From assembly GCA_958450365.1 (NCBI GenBank), contig CAUEEP010000888.1, positions 567,501 to 631,500 of the forward strand: DNA of 64,000 nucleotides. Reading direction: 5' to 3'. This stretch comes from Mesorhabditis belari. Its lineage: Eukaryota > Nematoda > Chromadorea > Rhabditida > Rhabditidae. This document shows positions 55,425-64,000 of the stretch, piece after piece. Under the pieces are notes generated by a model. It saw only the letters and a program-made list of their open reading frames with translations. It did no database searches and was not told where the DNA came from. A program made the position numbers and the translations under genes. The stretch's first letter is position 1, and every line of letters begins with the position of its first letter.

Positions 55425-56662
55425 GGGAAAATAATGCAAATCTTTAACTTGTGCTCTTAGAAAAGTAATGGCAGACAAACAGAGAAAACCGCGAAAGTAG
55501 CAGAGAAGCAGAGTGTGTTTGCTTACACAATCATAATATTATTCGAAAACATTTGTTCATTTGTTATCAAAAAATGACGGAACAAAAATTCCTTAATCGA
55601 ACTGCTTTACTCTATGACTTTAAGCTTGGAAAATTTGCCCGTGAATCGCATAATTCTATTTCTAAGGCCTATGGCGAAGGTAGTATTAGCGAAAGCCAAT
55701 GTTATCGAGGGTTTGAGCGATTTCGAAATGGAAACCAGAGCCTAGAAGATGAGCATCACGAAGAACGTCCTCGAAAGATGAATGAGTCTCAACTTTTGCA
55801 GATTATCGAAGAAGATCCCACTTGCACCACTCGGGAGTTGTCGGAAATGTTTAATGTTCAACATAGCACCATTGAAGAGCATTCACATTTGATTGGAAAG
55901 CCAAACAGATGCGGGAAATGGATCCCACATAAACTGACTCTCAATCACAAAATTGCCCGTATGAACACTTGTTCAATTTTGATTCAAAAATCAAAAGCAC
56001 ATGATTTTTGGTAATCAATTGTTACTTCTGATGAAACGCGGATATTATATTATAACGTTAAGCGCAAGCACCAATGACTATCACCAAAGCAAGCCCCGGT
56101 TGTCACCTCAAAACCTGGTCTGTATGGAAAGAACTTGATGTTGTGCGTATGGTGGAACTATCGTGAATTGGTTTATTTTGAATTGTTCAAACCGGGTAAA
56201 ACTATCACAGCTGAACCTTACAGTGAGTAGTTAGAGCGTGTGAATCAAGCTTTATCGAAATCTCGACATGACACTTCAAAAATTCGGTTTTGCATGATAA
56301 TGCAAAACCCCACACAGCAAAGATGACCCTCCAACAAATCGAAGAGATGGGCTGGAAACTTCTACCTCACGCCCCATACAGCCCTGACTTGGCCCCATCA
56401 TACTACCACTTATTCAGGTCTCTAAAGCAGTTCAAGGATTAGCTATTCAAGGATTCCCAGGAAGTCGAAAATGCGGTTACCAACTATTTTTCGTCAAAAA
56501 GGCCTTAGTCCTTTGAAGCTGGAATTATTGAATTGAGCAAAAGATGGCATGATGTCCTAAATAATAATGGAGAATACCTTTTTATATTAATCCTCTTTAT
56601 TTATTTTTTTAAAAATAAAAATTCGGGTGAAAAAAATTCGCATTATTTTCCCGCCAACCTAA
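55425..56662 (+). mobile_element. Degenerate mariner in copy B
   Basis: Ends TTAGGTTGGCGGGAAAATAA and complement, TA at 55423-55424 and 56663-56664. A third terminal-repeat type among the mariners of this window. Confidence 0.95.
55574..56590 (+). pseudogene. Mariner transposase, many stops
   Basis: Starts MTEQKFLNRTALLYDFKLGK. Open to 56014, then several stops and at least one frameshift. Triad: TSDETR, HDNAKPH, and LAPSYYHLF where the third Asp has become Tyr. Dead copy, older than the other mariners here. Confidence 0.93.
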
Positions 56663-56974
56663 TAATATCGTTCTTGAATCTTGAAACAAATTTCTCGGCA
56701 TAGAAAGTACAGTAAAAGGAAAATTGCCCAATCCAAAAATTCTTCAACTTTTTTTGAATTAAATTTTACCCTTAACATTTTCATTTACATTAGCCAACCT
56801 TTCCCCGACGATTTTCGTCAAGCTTGCGATATTTGTTTGAAGTTGATAACTAGATCTTTTGAAAATCGCAAGCAACACGTTAAACGAACTTTTCTTGGAC
56901 TCTTTTTCCCAAATTCATAATCCTTGTCTCAAGTTGGGAACTAAAATTTGTGTAAAATTTTAATGAAATCTTAA

Positions 56975-57286
56975 ATGTCTCACATCTTTTCGTCGAGAAC
57001 TTTGAATTTGAACCGGTTCGAGTTTGTCAAAAGCTATCAAACCAAATTGTGAAAAGGTAAAATCATCAAAGGTTTTATGGTCAGAGCAGTTCCATAATAT
57101 CCTCAAGTTATCCGGCCAGTCCAAACCAGACATAGGAAAATTCCAAACTAAACCTAATTTCATCTTTGTTTTCTCAGCCGTCTCTTGGTCGATTCTTCTG
57201 AAATTTTATTTACAAATAGAGATTGGTATTCTCTGCTTGAAGACAAAATTTCAGAGCATAATTTAAACAAAGAGATTGACACTTAG
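56975..57286 (+). CDS. Small protein, two exons, unrecognised
   Basis: Exon 1 starts ATG 56975 (MSHIFSSRTLNLN) and ends at a GTAAAA donor near 57055. Exon 2 (57178-57286) follows TTCTCAG and encodes LLVDSSEILFTNRDWYSLLE and an acidic end, then TAG. One extra base in exon 1 compared with copy A puts its end out of frame, so this copy may be broken. The duplication boundary falls in the intron. Family unknown. Confidence 0.4.
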
Positions 57287-57571
57287 CCTCCGCAGTTAAG
57301 CATTTAAAAATATGCTAAAGAATCAAGCACCTTGTTGCGGAGTTTTGGATTAGGCAATGCAGTGACGCAAGAAATCAATATATGTTTAACATCTACTGGA
57401 ACTTTCGGATTAAAAAGTAAACAAGCTTTCAGAGCCAAAAATGATCTTTAAGCTTTTTCAGGCCACAAATCCTTTGTTCTTTTCTGAAGGTGCTAAATAT
57501 TTCACAAGGAAAATGGAAAAGCTGCAGCAAAAGAAGAATTTTGTCTATTTTCTCAATTCCAATTCTCTTAA

Positions 57572-58138
57572 ATGCTTCCATTTCCTTTTCCAAAACTATC
57601 TCTTTATTTACAATCATCAATTTTCAATGTTTTAAATGATCAAGAAGTTCTCGGGTGCTTGAAAGTAAATGTAATTCTGCAAAATTTGGCTCTAGAAAGA
57701 GGAATCTTCACAAAATATCTTAAAGAGGTCAATTTCTGGGAAGAAAATGCTTTACTAAAGTGTGTCTGTATTTCAAAAAACTTCGAAAATGACCTCACTT
57801 CGATAAACGTTTGGGAATTATTGGAAGATCGCAATTCTGAACAAATCATCCACCAAATCGCCAAGATTCGTTTCTGTGAAAACCTCAGGATTTCGGTTTG
57901 GAGATGGGGAAATGGTATGATTACATTGAAAAAGTGGAAAATATTTTCATACCTGAAAAACCTACAAACATTTCATGTTTCTGGGTGCTTGAAATTTATG
58001 AGAATCCTCTTTCGCAACTTTGATCCAAACTCTGTAGAACAAATCGAAGTACTTATCGATCATCGAGATTCCTTGGAAACACTTGTGGATTTTTATGGAA
58101 ATTTGTTTCGGAGAAGTGCTTTTCAGATTAGTTCGTAA
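57572..58138 (+). CDS. F-box-like protein (188 aa)
   Basis: Single open exon from ATG 57572. The first 30 residues resemble a nematode F-box (LPFPFPKLSLYLQSSIFNVL). The rest is a Leu/Phe-rich repeat-like domain of the kind found after the F-box in Caenorhabditis families (NVWELLEDRN, LKNLQTFHVSGCLKFMRILF, VEQIEVLIDHRDSLETLVDF). No lesion inside the ORF. Upstream exons may exist at 57440-57560. Confidence 0.6.
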   Translation: MLPFPFPKLSLYLQSSIFNVLNDQEVLGCLKVNVILQNLALERGIFTKYLKEVNFWEENALLKCVCISKNFENDLTSINVWELLEDRNSEQIIHQIAKIRFCENLRISVWRWGNGMITLKKWKIFSYLKNLQTFHVSGCLKFMRILFRNFDPNSVEQIEVLIDHRDSLETLVDFYGNLFRRSAFQISS

Positions 58139-58444
58139 AAAATTTGAAACACATTTGTTTCGAAAGCACTATTAGTCTACTAATAGCTTTCTACTAAAAT
58201 CAGATAATAAAACCCTTTCTGTTTGACGTCTTTTGTCCAGGTTAGGGCCAAGCCCTTAGGCCTAGGATATATTTTTGTTGGACCAAGCCAATGATCATAA
58301 GCCAGACCCAAGTCTGATCTAATCCATTGTTTAATCTAAATCGGGCCTTGTTGTTGACATTGATAGCGTGTGTTTGGGCAACAGGAAGCAGCTAAAGCAT
58401 TGGAGGCGTTTTGCACCATTGCACCATATTCTTGATGTGAGGGG
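58139..58444. repeat. Spacer with GGCC-type repeat
   Basis: 58240-58345 holds AGGGCCAAGCCC, GGCCTAGG and AGCCAGACCC motifs of the dispersed tract. No gene. Confidence 0.4.
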
Positions 58445-58968
58445 CCGGTTTTGAGATCTTCATTTGCTCGCATGACATCAGCATTTGAAGGAAGATTTGA
58501 GACGAATCGAGATAAAGCGTCGGCTCCGCCTCGGTGGCGACTTTGGATGTGGACCGTACATTCATTTGATCAGCGGCTTTTTTTTCAGTTGTGTGGCGAT
58601 CAGCAGCTGTCCCAATGATGAGGCTTCAAGGCCGTCTTGCACGAACATCTTCATTCTCTCTGCCGCGTCGGCTATCTCAAACGCTTTCGGGTTGGTTTCG
58701 GCAGCTACGAGCGGCGTGTTCTCCTCCTGGATCAGCTTCAGAGCTTTGGCCAGCTTCGTCTCGGTTCCCTCTTCGATCATGACGGCGATTTTGTTGTTGA
58801 ACTGTTGTTCTTGCTGTTGTTATCGTTGAACCCGAATTGAACGGCGAGAGCCTTGATTGACGTCGGGAGTTTCACTTGTTGCTTTAGTTCAGCCATGATC
58901 TTTGTTACCAAGTGCTCCTCGAGAGCTTGCAGAGCGGCATCCAAGCCATTTCTACTTGGTTCGCCCAT
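58445..58968 (-). pseudogene. GC-rich coding remnant, unrecognised
   Basis: From ATG 58968 (MGEPSRNGLDAALQALEEHL) a frame runs to about 58790, shifts once, and continues (KIAVMIEEGTETKLAKAL, then FVQDGLEASSLGQLL) to a TGA near 58562. A further open stretch (GGADALSRFVSNLPSNADV) reaches about 58360. Base composition is clearly richer in G and C than the neighbours. ADALSR recalls the end of retroelement RNase H domains, but the rest does not confirm this. Confidence 0.4.
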
Positions 58969-59088
58969 ATCTAGATTAAAAACTATCAGCAAAGACAAAA
59001 AATTCGTAAAATAGAAGAAAAATACAATAACGGCAAGAAAAAGCTACAATTTTGCTAGGGAACTGTACTAGACCAGTGGGATTTTATA

Positions 59089-60638
59089 CACTCTGTCAAA
59101 AAATTATAGACGCACCCTGTTTTTTGCTAGTTTAGAGCCGGATATAAGTGCTAGTCCAGTGAAAAGTATTTTTTAGTTTTTTAATGTAAAAAAACAACCC
59201 ATGCAAAATTTCAAGTCATTTCACTCATCCAAAGTATTTTATTGTACAAAAAACGTTTTATCAGCTGTCAAAAAATTATAGACGCACTTTTATTTTATCA
59301 AGAAAAAGTTAACAGAAATAAAAATAACAACACAAACCAAATAAATTAATAATGTGTGGCACCTCCTTGCTTTAGTCCAACTTCAAAAAGACGTCTCGGC
59401 ATCGAAGAGACAAGGTCATGGAGCGCTGTTGGCTGAAGCCGATCCCAGGCTACTTGAATGGCTTTCTTGAGTTCATTCACGCTCGAATATTGCTTGTTTC
59501 CCTTGTAGACATCTCGAACGAGTGTCCCCCACACATTCTCAATCAGGTTCAAGTCTGGGTTGCAAGCGGACCAAGCGACAGTGCCGATTTTGTGCGCTGT
59601 CAGCCAATCTCTTGTGGAGCAACTTGCATGAATACTTGCATGAATACTGCATTGTTGTTCAGATAGACGGCTAGATGTTTGTTCAACACTTGTTTATGGT
59701 CAAGCTATGTCATCCGGGTCGAAAGAAACTCTAAGCCGACCAGTTCACCGTCTCGAAAGGCTCCCCATACCATACATGATCCACCGCCGAAGTTCCTCGT
59801 GCTGAAGACCATGCCCGGCTTTCGTAAATCCTTCCAATATCCTCGAAAACCATCAGCACCATCAAGGTTGAACTTCTTTTTGTCACTCCAAATGATCTAA
59901 ACATAAAATATGTAAGAAATACTAGTAACTCACATTTGGTCTTCTGGTTCTTTTGAGCAAAATTGATACGGGCGGCTTTATGGTCCTTTGTAAGTCGTGG
60001 AGCTTGCTTCATGAGTTTGGATTTGAGTATTGTAGATCGTTTGACAACGTTGTACACAGTTTGGAGAGTGACCGGAAGCTTCATCTCCTTGCGAACCTCT
60101 TCGAGTGATGTCGTCGTGTTGGAAAGACGTCTCGTAATTGCGCGTTCGTCTTGATCGGTCAACTTTTTCTTCCGGTCCCGTGTTTCTTTCTTCTTAGGAG
60201 TCACTCTGGTCTTGAGATACGTGCGAATACACTTCTCAGAACGTCCGATGCGACGAGCAATGTCCCTGTTTGAGTGACCAAGCGTGTGGAGCACATCGGT
60301 ACGCGTTTTTTCCACCACATCCAGTTGTTTTCCAAGTGGCATATCTGAAAATGTAAAAACATTTATAAAGATAACTAAGAAGCAAAAAAATGAGAAAAAA
60401 TTAACAAGTATCGATAGAATAAAGCGTCACTTAGAAGTGCGTCTATAATTTTTTGACAGCTGATAAAACGTTTTTTGTACAATAAAATACTTTGGATGAG
60501 TGAAATGACTTGAAATTTTGCATAAGTTGTTTTTTTTACATTAAAGAAACTAAAAAATACTTCTCACTGGACTGGCACTTATATCTGGCTCTAAACTAGC
60601 AAAAAAACAGGGTGCATCTATAATTTTTTGACAGAGTG
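59089..60638 (-). mobile_element. Tc3-like element with long terminal repeats
   Basis: Outer ends CACTCTGTCAAAAAATTATA and complement, TA at 59087-59088 and 60639-60640. The inverted repeats reach inward about 230 bp and contain a second copy of the end motif (TGTCAAAAAATTATAGACGC near 59267 and its complement near 60440), like the doubled transposase-binding sites of Tc3. 1550 bp. Confidence 0.93.
59349..60342 (-). pseudogene. Tc3-like transposase with intron
   Basis: Starts MPLGKQLDVVEKTRTDVLHT with two helix-turn-helix units (SNRDIARRIGRSEKCI, then SLEEVRKEMKLP). An intron-like segment (59933-59899) ends TATGTTTAG before IIWSDKKKFNLDGADGFRGY. The join does not keep phase, and a TAG follows the EFLSTRMT segment, so it looks inactive. 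The end MPRRLFEVGLKQGG is intact. The second Asp region (HDNASIHAS) is damaged by a small duplication of TGAATACTTGCA near 59625-59647. Confidence 0.85.
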
Positions 60639-60715
60639 TAGTAAGTCTTTTATCGGAATTCAACTGACAGCATTGAAAAGGCTATTTACACACTTTCACA
60701 TTAAATTTTCAGAAT

Positions 60716-61661
60716 TGCCATCATTTGCGGCTAGGAAACAACCGCATGGAGAAATGGGGCATAGCAACTAGAACGAGTGCTGATCATTTAGAATTCATCG
60801 GACACAGATGGGGACAACTATTTGCAATCTATAAATATTTGCTGTCAGAAGGAATTCCATCGAATAATCCTCAAACAACTGCACAAATGAGGCTCTATTG
60901 GGAAACAAGCCACAAAAAGAGCTTTTGAAATTGTTACAGGAATGCTTATGGACAACTTGGATATGGAAATTTTCCCCGTTGAACTAGTGATTCGAAGAGA
61001 AGAAGAGAATTGGAGAAAGCTGCATTTTATGACTTCAAAAACGTGTTATTCCAAGAATTTCCTATTATTGGCGATCTCTGATCCAAAATGGAATATTAAA
61101 CTTTATCAGACAATTGAAAGAACATTTCTCAAATGTTTTCTACAAAAAACAAATGACAAAGAGATTCTGTGGATTGTTTGTTTCGAGGATCGAACGAATC
61201 CTGAATCAAATGAAAGACTTGAAGTCGATGCGTCGATCATTTTGATACCACGAACAGATTTTGTAAGTTGATTTGAGTAAAATTTTTTGATTTTTTGCTA
61301 CAAATGCATGTCAATTTTCAGTCCTGACAGAGCACAGTTCAAACAAAGCTATTAAAAGCAAACATTTCTCCGATTTTCCGATTTGGAATATATTTGGTGC
61401 TCAAACGGGTTTCAAAGGCCATTTAGTAGGCTGCTCTAAGAGCCGTCTTTGCTCACTTGGGTGTCACTATACTCAAATTTTTGCCGTTAATTTAAGAGTC
61501 TTGTCTCCTAAATCTCTTAGGATTTTCTACAAATTCTTCGAGATCCGTCCAGCCCAGCCAAAGACCCACAAACGAGAGAAAATCCTTCGCGAAAGCATGC
61601 AATACCTCTTGTTGACGTAATAACTTTCAAGAGCCTGTTTTTCCTGTACAAAAATACATGA
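60716..61661 (+). CDS. Unrecognised protein, at least three exon segments
   Basis: A segment at about 60716-60900 encodes NRMEKWGIATRTSADHLEFI and FAIYKYLLSEGIPSNN. A frame change (or an unseen intron) leads to KQATKRAFEIVTGMLMDNLD, which runs to a donor at 61262 (VDASIILIPRTDF). The exon 61521-61661 joins in phase (DFLQILRDPSSPAKDPQTRE) and ends ITFKSLFFLYKNT, TGA. No domain recognised. The long open middle segment and the in-phase last exon support a real gene; the first junction is unclear. Confidence 0.5.
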
Positions 61662-61869
61662 AAGTGTTTATGTTGACTGAGTTGTTTGATGTTTCATTTA
61701 TCTTTCCCTTTCATACTCCGCCCTTTTTCAGTTCCTGTTTGTCAAAAGTAATCAAAAGTAATCAGAACTGATCAACTAGACAGCTGTTTTCACGCTTTTC
61801 TCTCTTTAGTCGAGTTCGTTTTAGTCATTGCATCGATTTCTCTTTGTTCAATGAGCATTTTTTGAGTAA

Positions 61870-62090
61870 TTAGCCCATAGCAACCATTTTGTTTACTGGT
61901 TTATTGCTGGAATTGATTGATTTTACAATCGATCGACTTTTGCATTTGACATATTTAATCACAGCCGGGCTAAAAACAAAAATTGAGCAATTACCAACAT
62001 ATTTTCGACTCACGGATTGTGTCGAACCAATTCATAAACAGTCCCATAACGTCCTTTGCCAACAAAACGCTCTTCATAGTTTTCCTGCAT
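61870..62090 (-). pseudogene. Protein kinase, N-terminal fragment
   Basis: Exon 62090-62014 starts MQENYEERFVGKGRYGTVYE, with the glycine loop GKGRYG. It joins in phase to 61969-61870, which has the beta-3 lysine in PAVIKYVKC, then a low-complexity end and TAA. No catalytic loop follows downstream on this strand before the next gene. The only other kinase piece in the window is the C-lobe fragment at 43480-43889. Confidence 0.6.
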
Positions 62091-62722
62091 TTTGTTGGAT
62101 TCAAAATTTGGATAAAAGTTGGCAATAGTACAATTATTTTGATGAATGGAAAAAAAAGAATGAAAACTATCTATTTAAGCCAAACTGTTCATTTTCTGAC
62201 ATAACATTTAGCTGAGTCGTCTAAATAAACAGTTAAAGTTGTGATAAAGAGGTCGACATGGCTCGTTATCAGTTGTAAACTCAGCTAGTCAAAAATTCAT
62301 TGGCAATTTTGCATCCATTCTCTTAGTCACTCATTTTTTGAAAGGCTTTGAAAAAAGTCACTTTTGTATTATAATAACTATGTATGTGAAATAAACATTT
62401 TATTGAAAGGATTTATTAGAGCTTGATTCAACCATAACTTGGCTCAAAATATTTATTGCGAAACCGTGCCAGAAGGATTTGGCACCCTTTGTAGTACGAC
62501 GTACAACGACATTTGTAGTACACCTACAAATGTCGTGAGTACAGTACACTGGAGAATGACTAGAGATTTTGGCAATGTAAGCTGATGGGAACTGTTCGGT
62601 TTATGCCAGGTAAGGATAGTAAAAAGCTAGTCTAAACTGGAAATCAAATAAGCCAATAATATCGAAATTATCTATAAGAATAGTGGATTATCCAGAAAAA
62701 TAAACCGAAAGTTGACCTTTCC
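62091..62722. other. No gene; one perfect hairpin
   Basis: AT-rich. At 62506-62536 a perfect 13-bp stem (ACGACATTTGTAG and complement) has a 5-base loop. A related TAGTACGACGTAC palindrome lies just before it. Confidence 0.45.
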
Positions 62723-63783
62723 CTAATCCGAATTAAAATTTGAGACATGAATGATGGTCAGTTGTTTTGCTTGGGTGGTGAACAAAAATTTTCCGAAATA
62801 ATTGAGTGCTGGAGTTTTGAGAATGGCCGTGATTGTGAATCGTCGAAATGGTTCAATCAAAATCAGCCAAAAGATCGATCCCAATGCACCATGAGAACAG
62901 AGGAGACCGAAGAAGAAATTGTTGACGGCTAAAGGGGAAATCAAATGCGGACAGGATTTAAAAATAAAACCAACATTGGTAGATTGTATTTGCTTGAATG
63001 AAGATAGTAATCGCATAGTAAATCCACGGAACACCGAGTGATAGCGTTGAGATGGTCGTCTAAATCTAGAACTTTCAAATCCCGCTCATTTTAAGCGAAA
63101 AATTAAAAAGGCTTCTGAATCTTGAAACCAAACAAAACGAGTTTTATTTTCTAAAGTGCTTGACGATAATATTGAGCTGTAGATGAGACAAGCTAAACTT
63201 TAGAGTCTTGCAAGGCAGCTGGATTACTCCGAGACTTGTAGAACCCGAGATTACCGTTGTGATGGAGTCTCTTTTTTTTAGTGGTTGCATTTGAAAAAGT
63301 ACGGTAACTTTTGAAATCTTTATTTTACTTTACCTCTAAAGACATCGCAGTCAGAAGTTTCCTCTGCATTTTCCTCGTTTTCGCGCTCATATTTGGACAA
63401 CAATTCGTGATAACATATTGGCACCAGCCGATGAAAATCCATGTCTGAAATAAAGTTAAAGCTGAAAGTTGAAAGTGTTTAGCCAACTCACATAACTTAT
63501 GGCATGTATGGCATAAATTAGCACACCGACACAGAATACATGAATTGCGGAAAGTTGAATGAATGGTGGGTAAATGGGAACAATACGGCCAACATAGATA
63601 TCCGAGTAATTGGCGAGATACGAAAAAAAGGGATGAGTCTGGAAATGGAGAGGGATTGGGCGAAATGGTCAACTTTTATCAAATATCTGTAGGAATCTGA
63701 ATTGGTTTCCAAATAATTCAACGTCTCATAAGCCTTTATCCAATTAACATCAAGACCTGACAAAAGATGCTGTGAAATCCTCA
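62723..63783 (-). CDS. Serpentine chemoreceptor, srh/str-like, 5' end missing
   Basis: Exons in phase (minus): 63783-63757, 63696-63674, 63638-63492 (FFSYLANYSDIYVGRIVPIY, helix VFCVGVLIYAIHAISY), 63444-63334 (WIFIGWCQYVITNCC, then the loop MSAKTRKMQRKLLTAM), 63059-62975 (helix LGVPWIYYAITIFIQ) and 62938-62723 (helix 7 region SHGALGSIFWLILIEPFRRF, tail to stop). The S-x-KT-x-x-MQ-x-x-L loop before helix 6 and the HG...P-[YF]-R end are features of the Str superfamily. Introns are 47-73 bp except two longer ones. Upstream exons for helices 1-3 lie in 63784-64000 or beyond the window. Confidence 0.82.
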
Positions 63784-64000
63784 CTACTTTTCATTACAAT
63801 AAGGCAGATTGGACTTTAAGACAGGGTACCGTTAATGCCAAGTACCTAACTCAAAAAGCTGTTTTGTTTTAACAACTGTAATTTGAGCCTTGTTCTGCCA
63901 TTGAATCAAGTCAAAATAAAAAGCAGAAATGTGCCAAACTCAAAACTTTTTCAATTTTGGTCAGGCTCTGATGAGTCAGACTCTGTTAAACCAGGCTGGC
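63784..64000. other. Window end, upstream part of the receptor
   Basis: No exon recognised. The last 40 bases contain AGGCTCTGATGAGTCAGACT and CCAGGCTGGC, the start of another GGCC-type tract. Confidence 0.3.

Larger units (their letters stand above)
49105..57130. repeat. Segmental duplication, copy B
   Basis: Paralogue of 12205-20560, same orientation, roughly 90 percent identical by eye outside insertions. Copy B alone has a maT-like insertion (51717-52256) and a mariner (55425-56662) and keeps the GST-like exon lost from copy A. Its left edge coincides with the end of a mariner. Confidence 0.93.

Noticed and set aside
62747..62932. Plus-strand 61-residue ORF
   Set aside because: Antisense to the last exon of the srh/str-like receptor, which has helix 7 and the HG/PFRR motif.

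Overview
This is nuclear DNA of a nematode, most likely Caenorhabditis or a close relative. The sequence is AT-rich. Coding exons are cut by many very short introns (several of 38-50 bp) with the worm acceptor TTTTCAG, so single ORFs reveal little and most genes below were rebuilt exon by exon from splice sites and reading phase. The gene content is typical of a fast-evolving chromosome arm: serpentine chemoreceptors, C-type lectins, F-box and RING/B-box proteins, and many Tc1/mariner-type transposons. No search was run; families were assigned from recognised motifs.

Layout. 0.2-3 kb: most of a divergent threonyl-tRNA synthetase gene (minus strand), with an inverted-repeat element near its 3' end. 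4.9-7.5 kb: a maT-like element interrupted by an intact mariner. 7.8-12.9 kb: a minus-strand cluster of a LAP1/LULL1-like membrane protein, an unrecognised 103-residue protein and a torsin-like AAA+ protein; the last two are 61 bp apart with a poly(A) signal and an acceptor between them, as in a trans-spliced operon. 12.2-20.6 kb: a block carrying the 5' half of the LAP1-like gene, a small secreted protein and a C-type lectin. This block is present again at 49.1-57.1 kb, and each copy has its own transposon insertions and lesions. 21.5-23.6 kb: a serpentine receptor with an expanded minisatellite in its last intron. 25.6-26.9 kb: a His/Gly-rich protein with a clear TATA box. 29-48 kb: at least three degenerate copies of another serpentine receptor loaded with transposons, plus an F-box pseudogene, a kinase C-terminal fragment and a RING/B-box gene. 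57-64 kb: an F-box-like ORF, a Tc3-like element, an unrecognised gene, a kinase N-terminal fragment and an srh/str-type receptor that runs off the right side.

The most interesting unit is the torsin cluster. Torsins act in the ER/nuclear-envelope lumen and need a type II membrane cofactor (LAP1 or LULL1) for ATP hydrolysis. Here a torsin-like gene, a protein with the layout of such a cofactor and a third small protein lie together on one strand. Transposon history is the other strength of the window: paralogous empty sites show directly several insertions with TA, TTAA or TATG target duplications.
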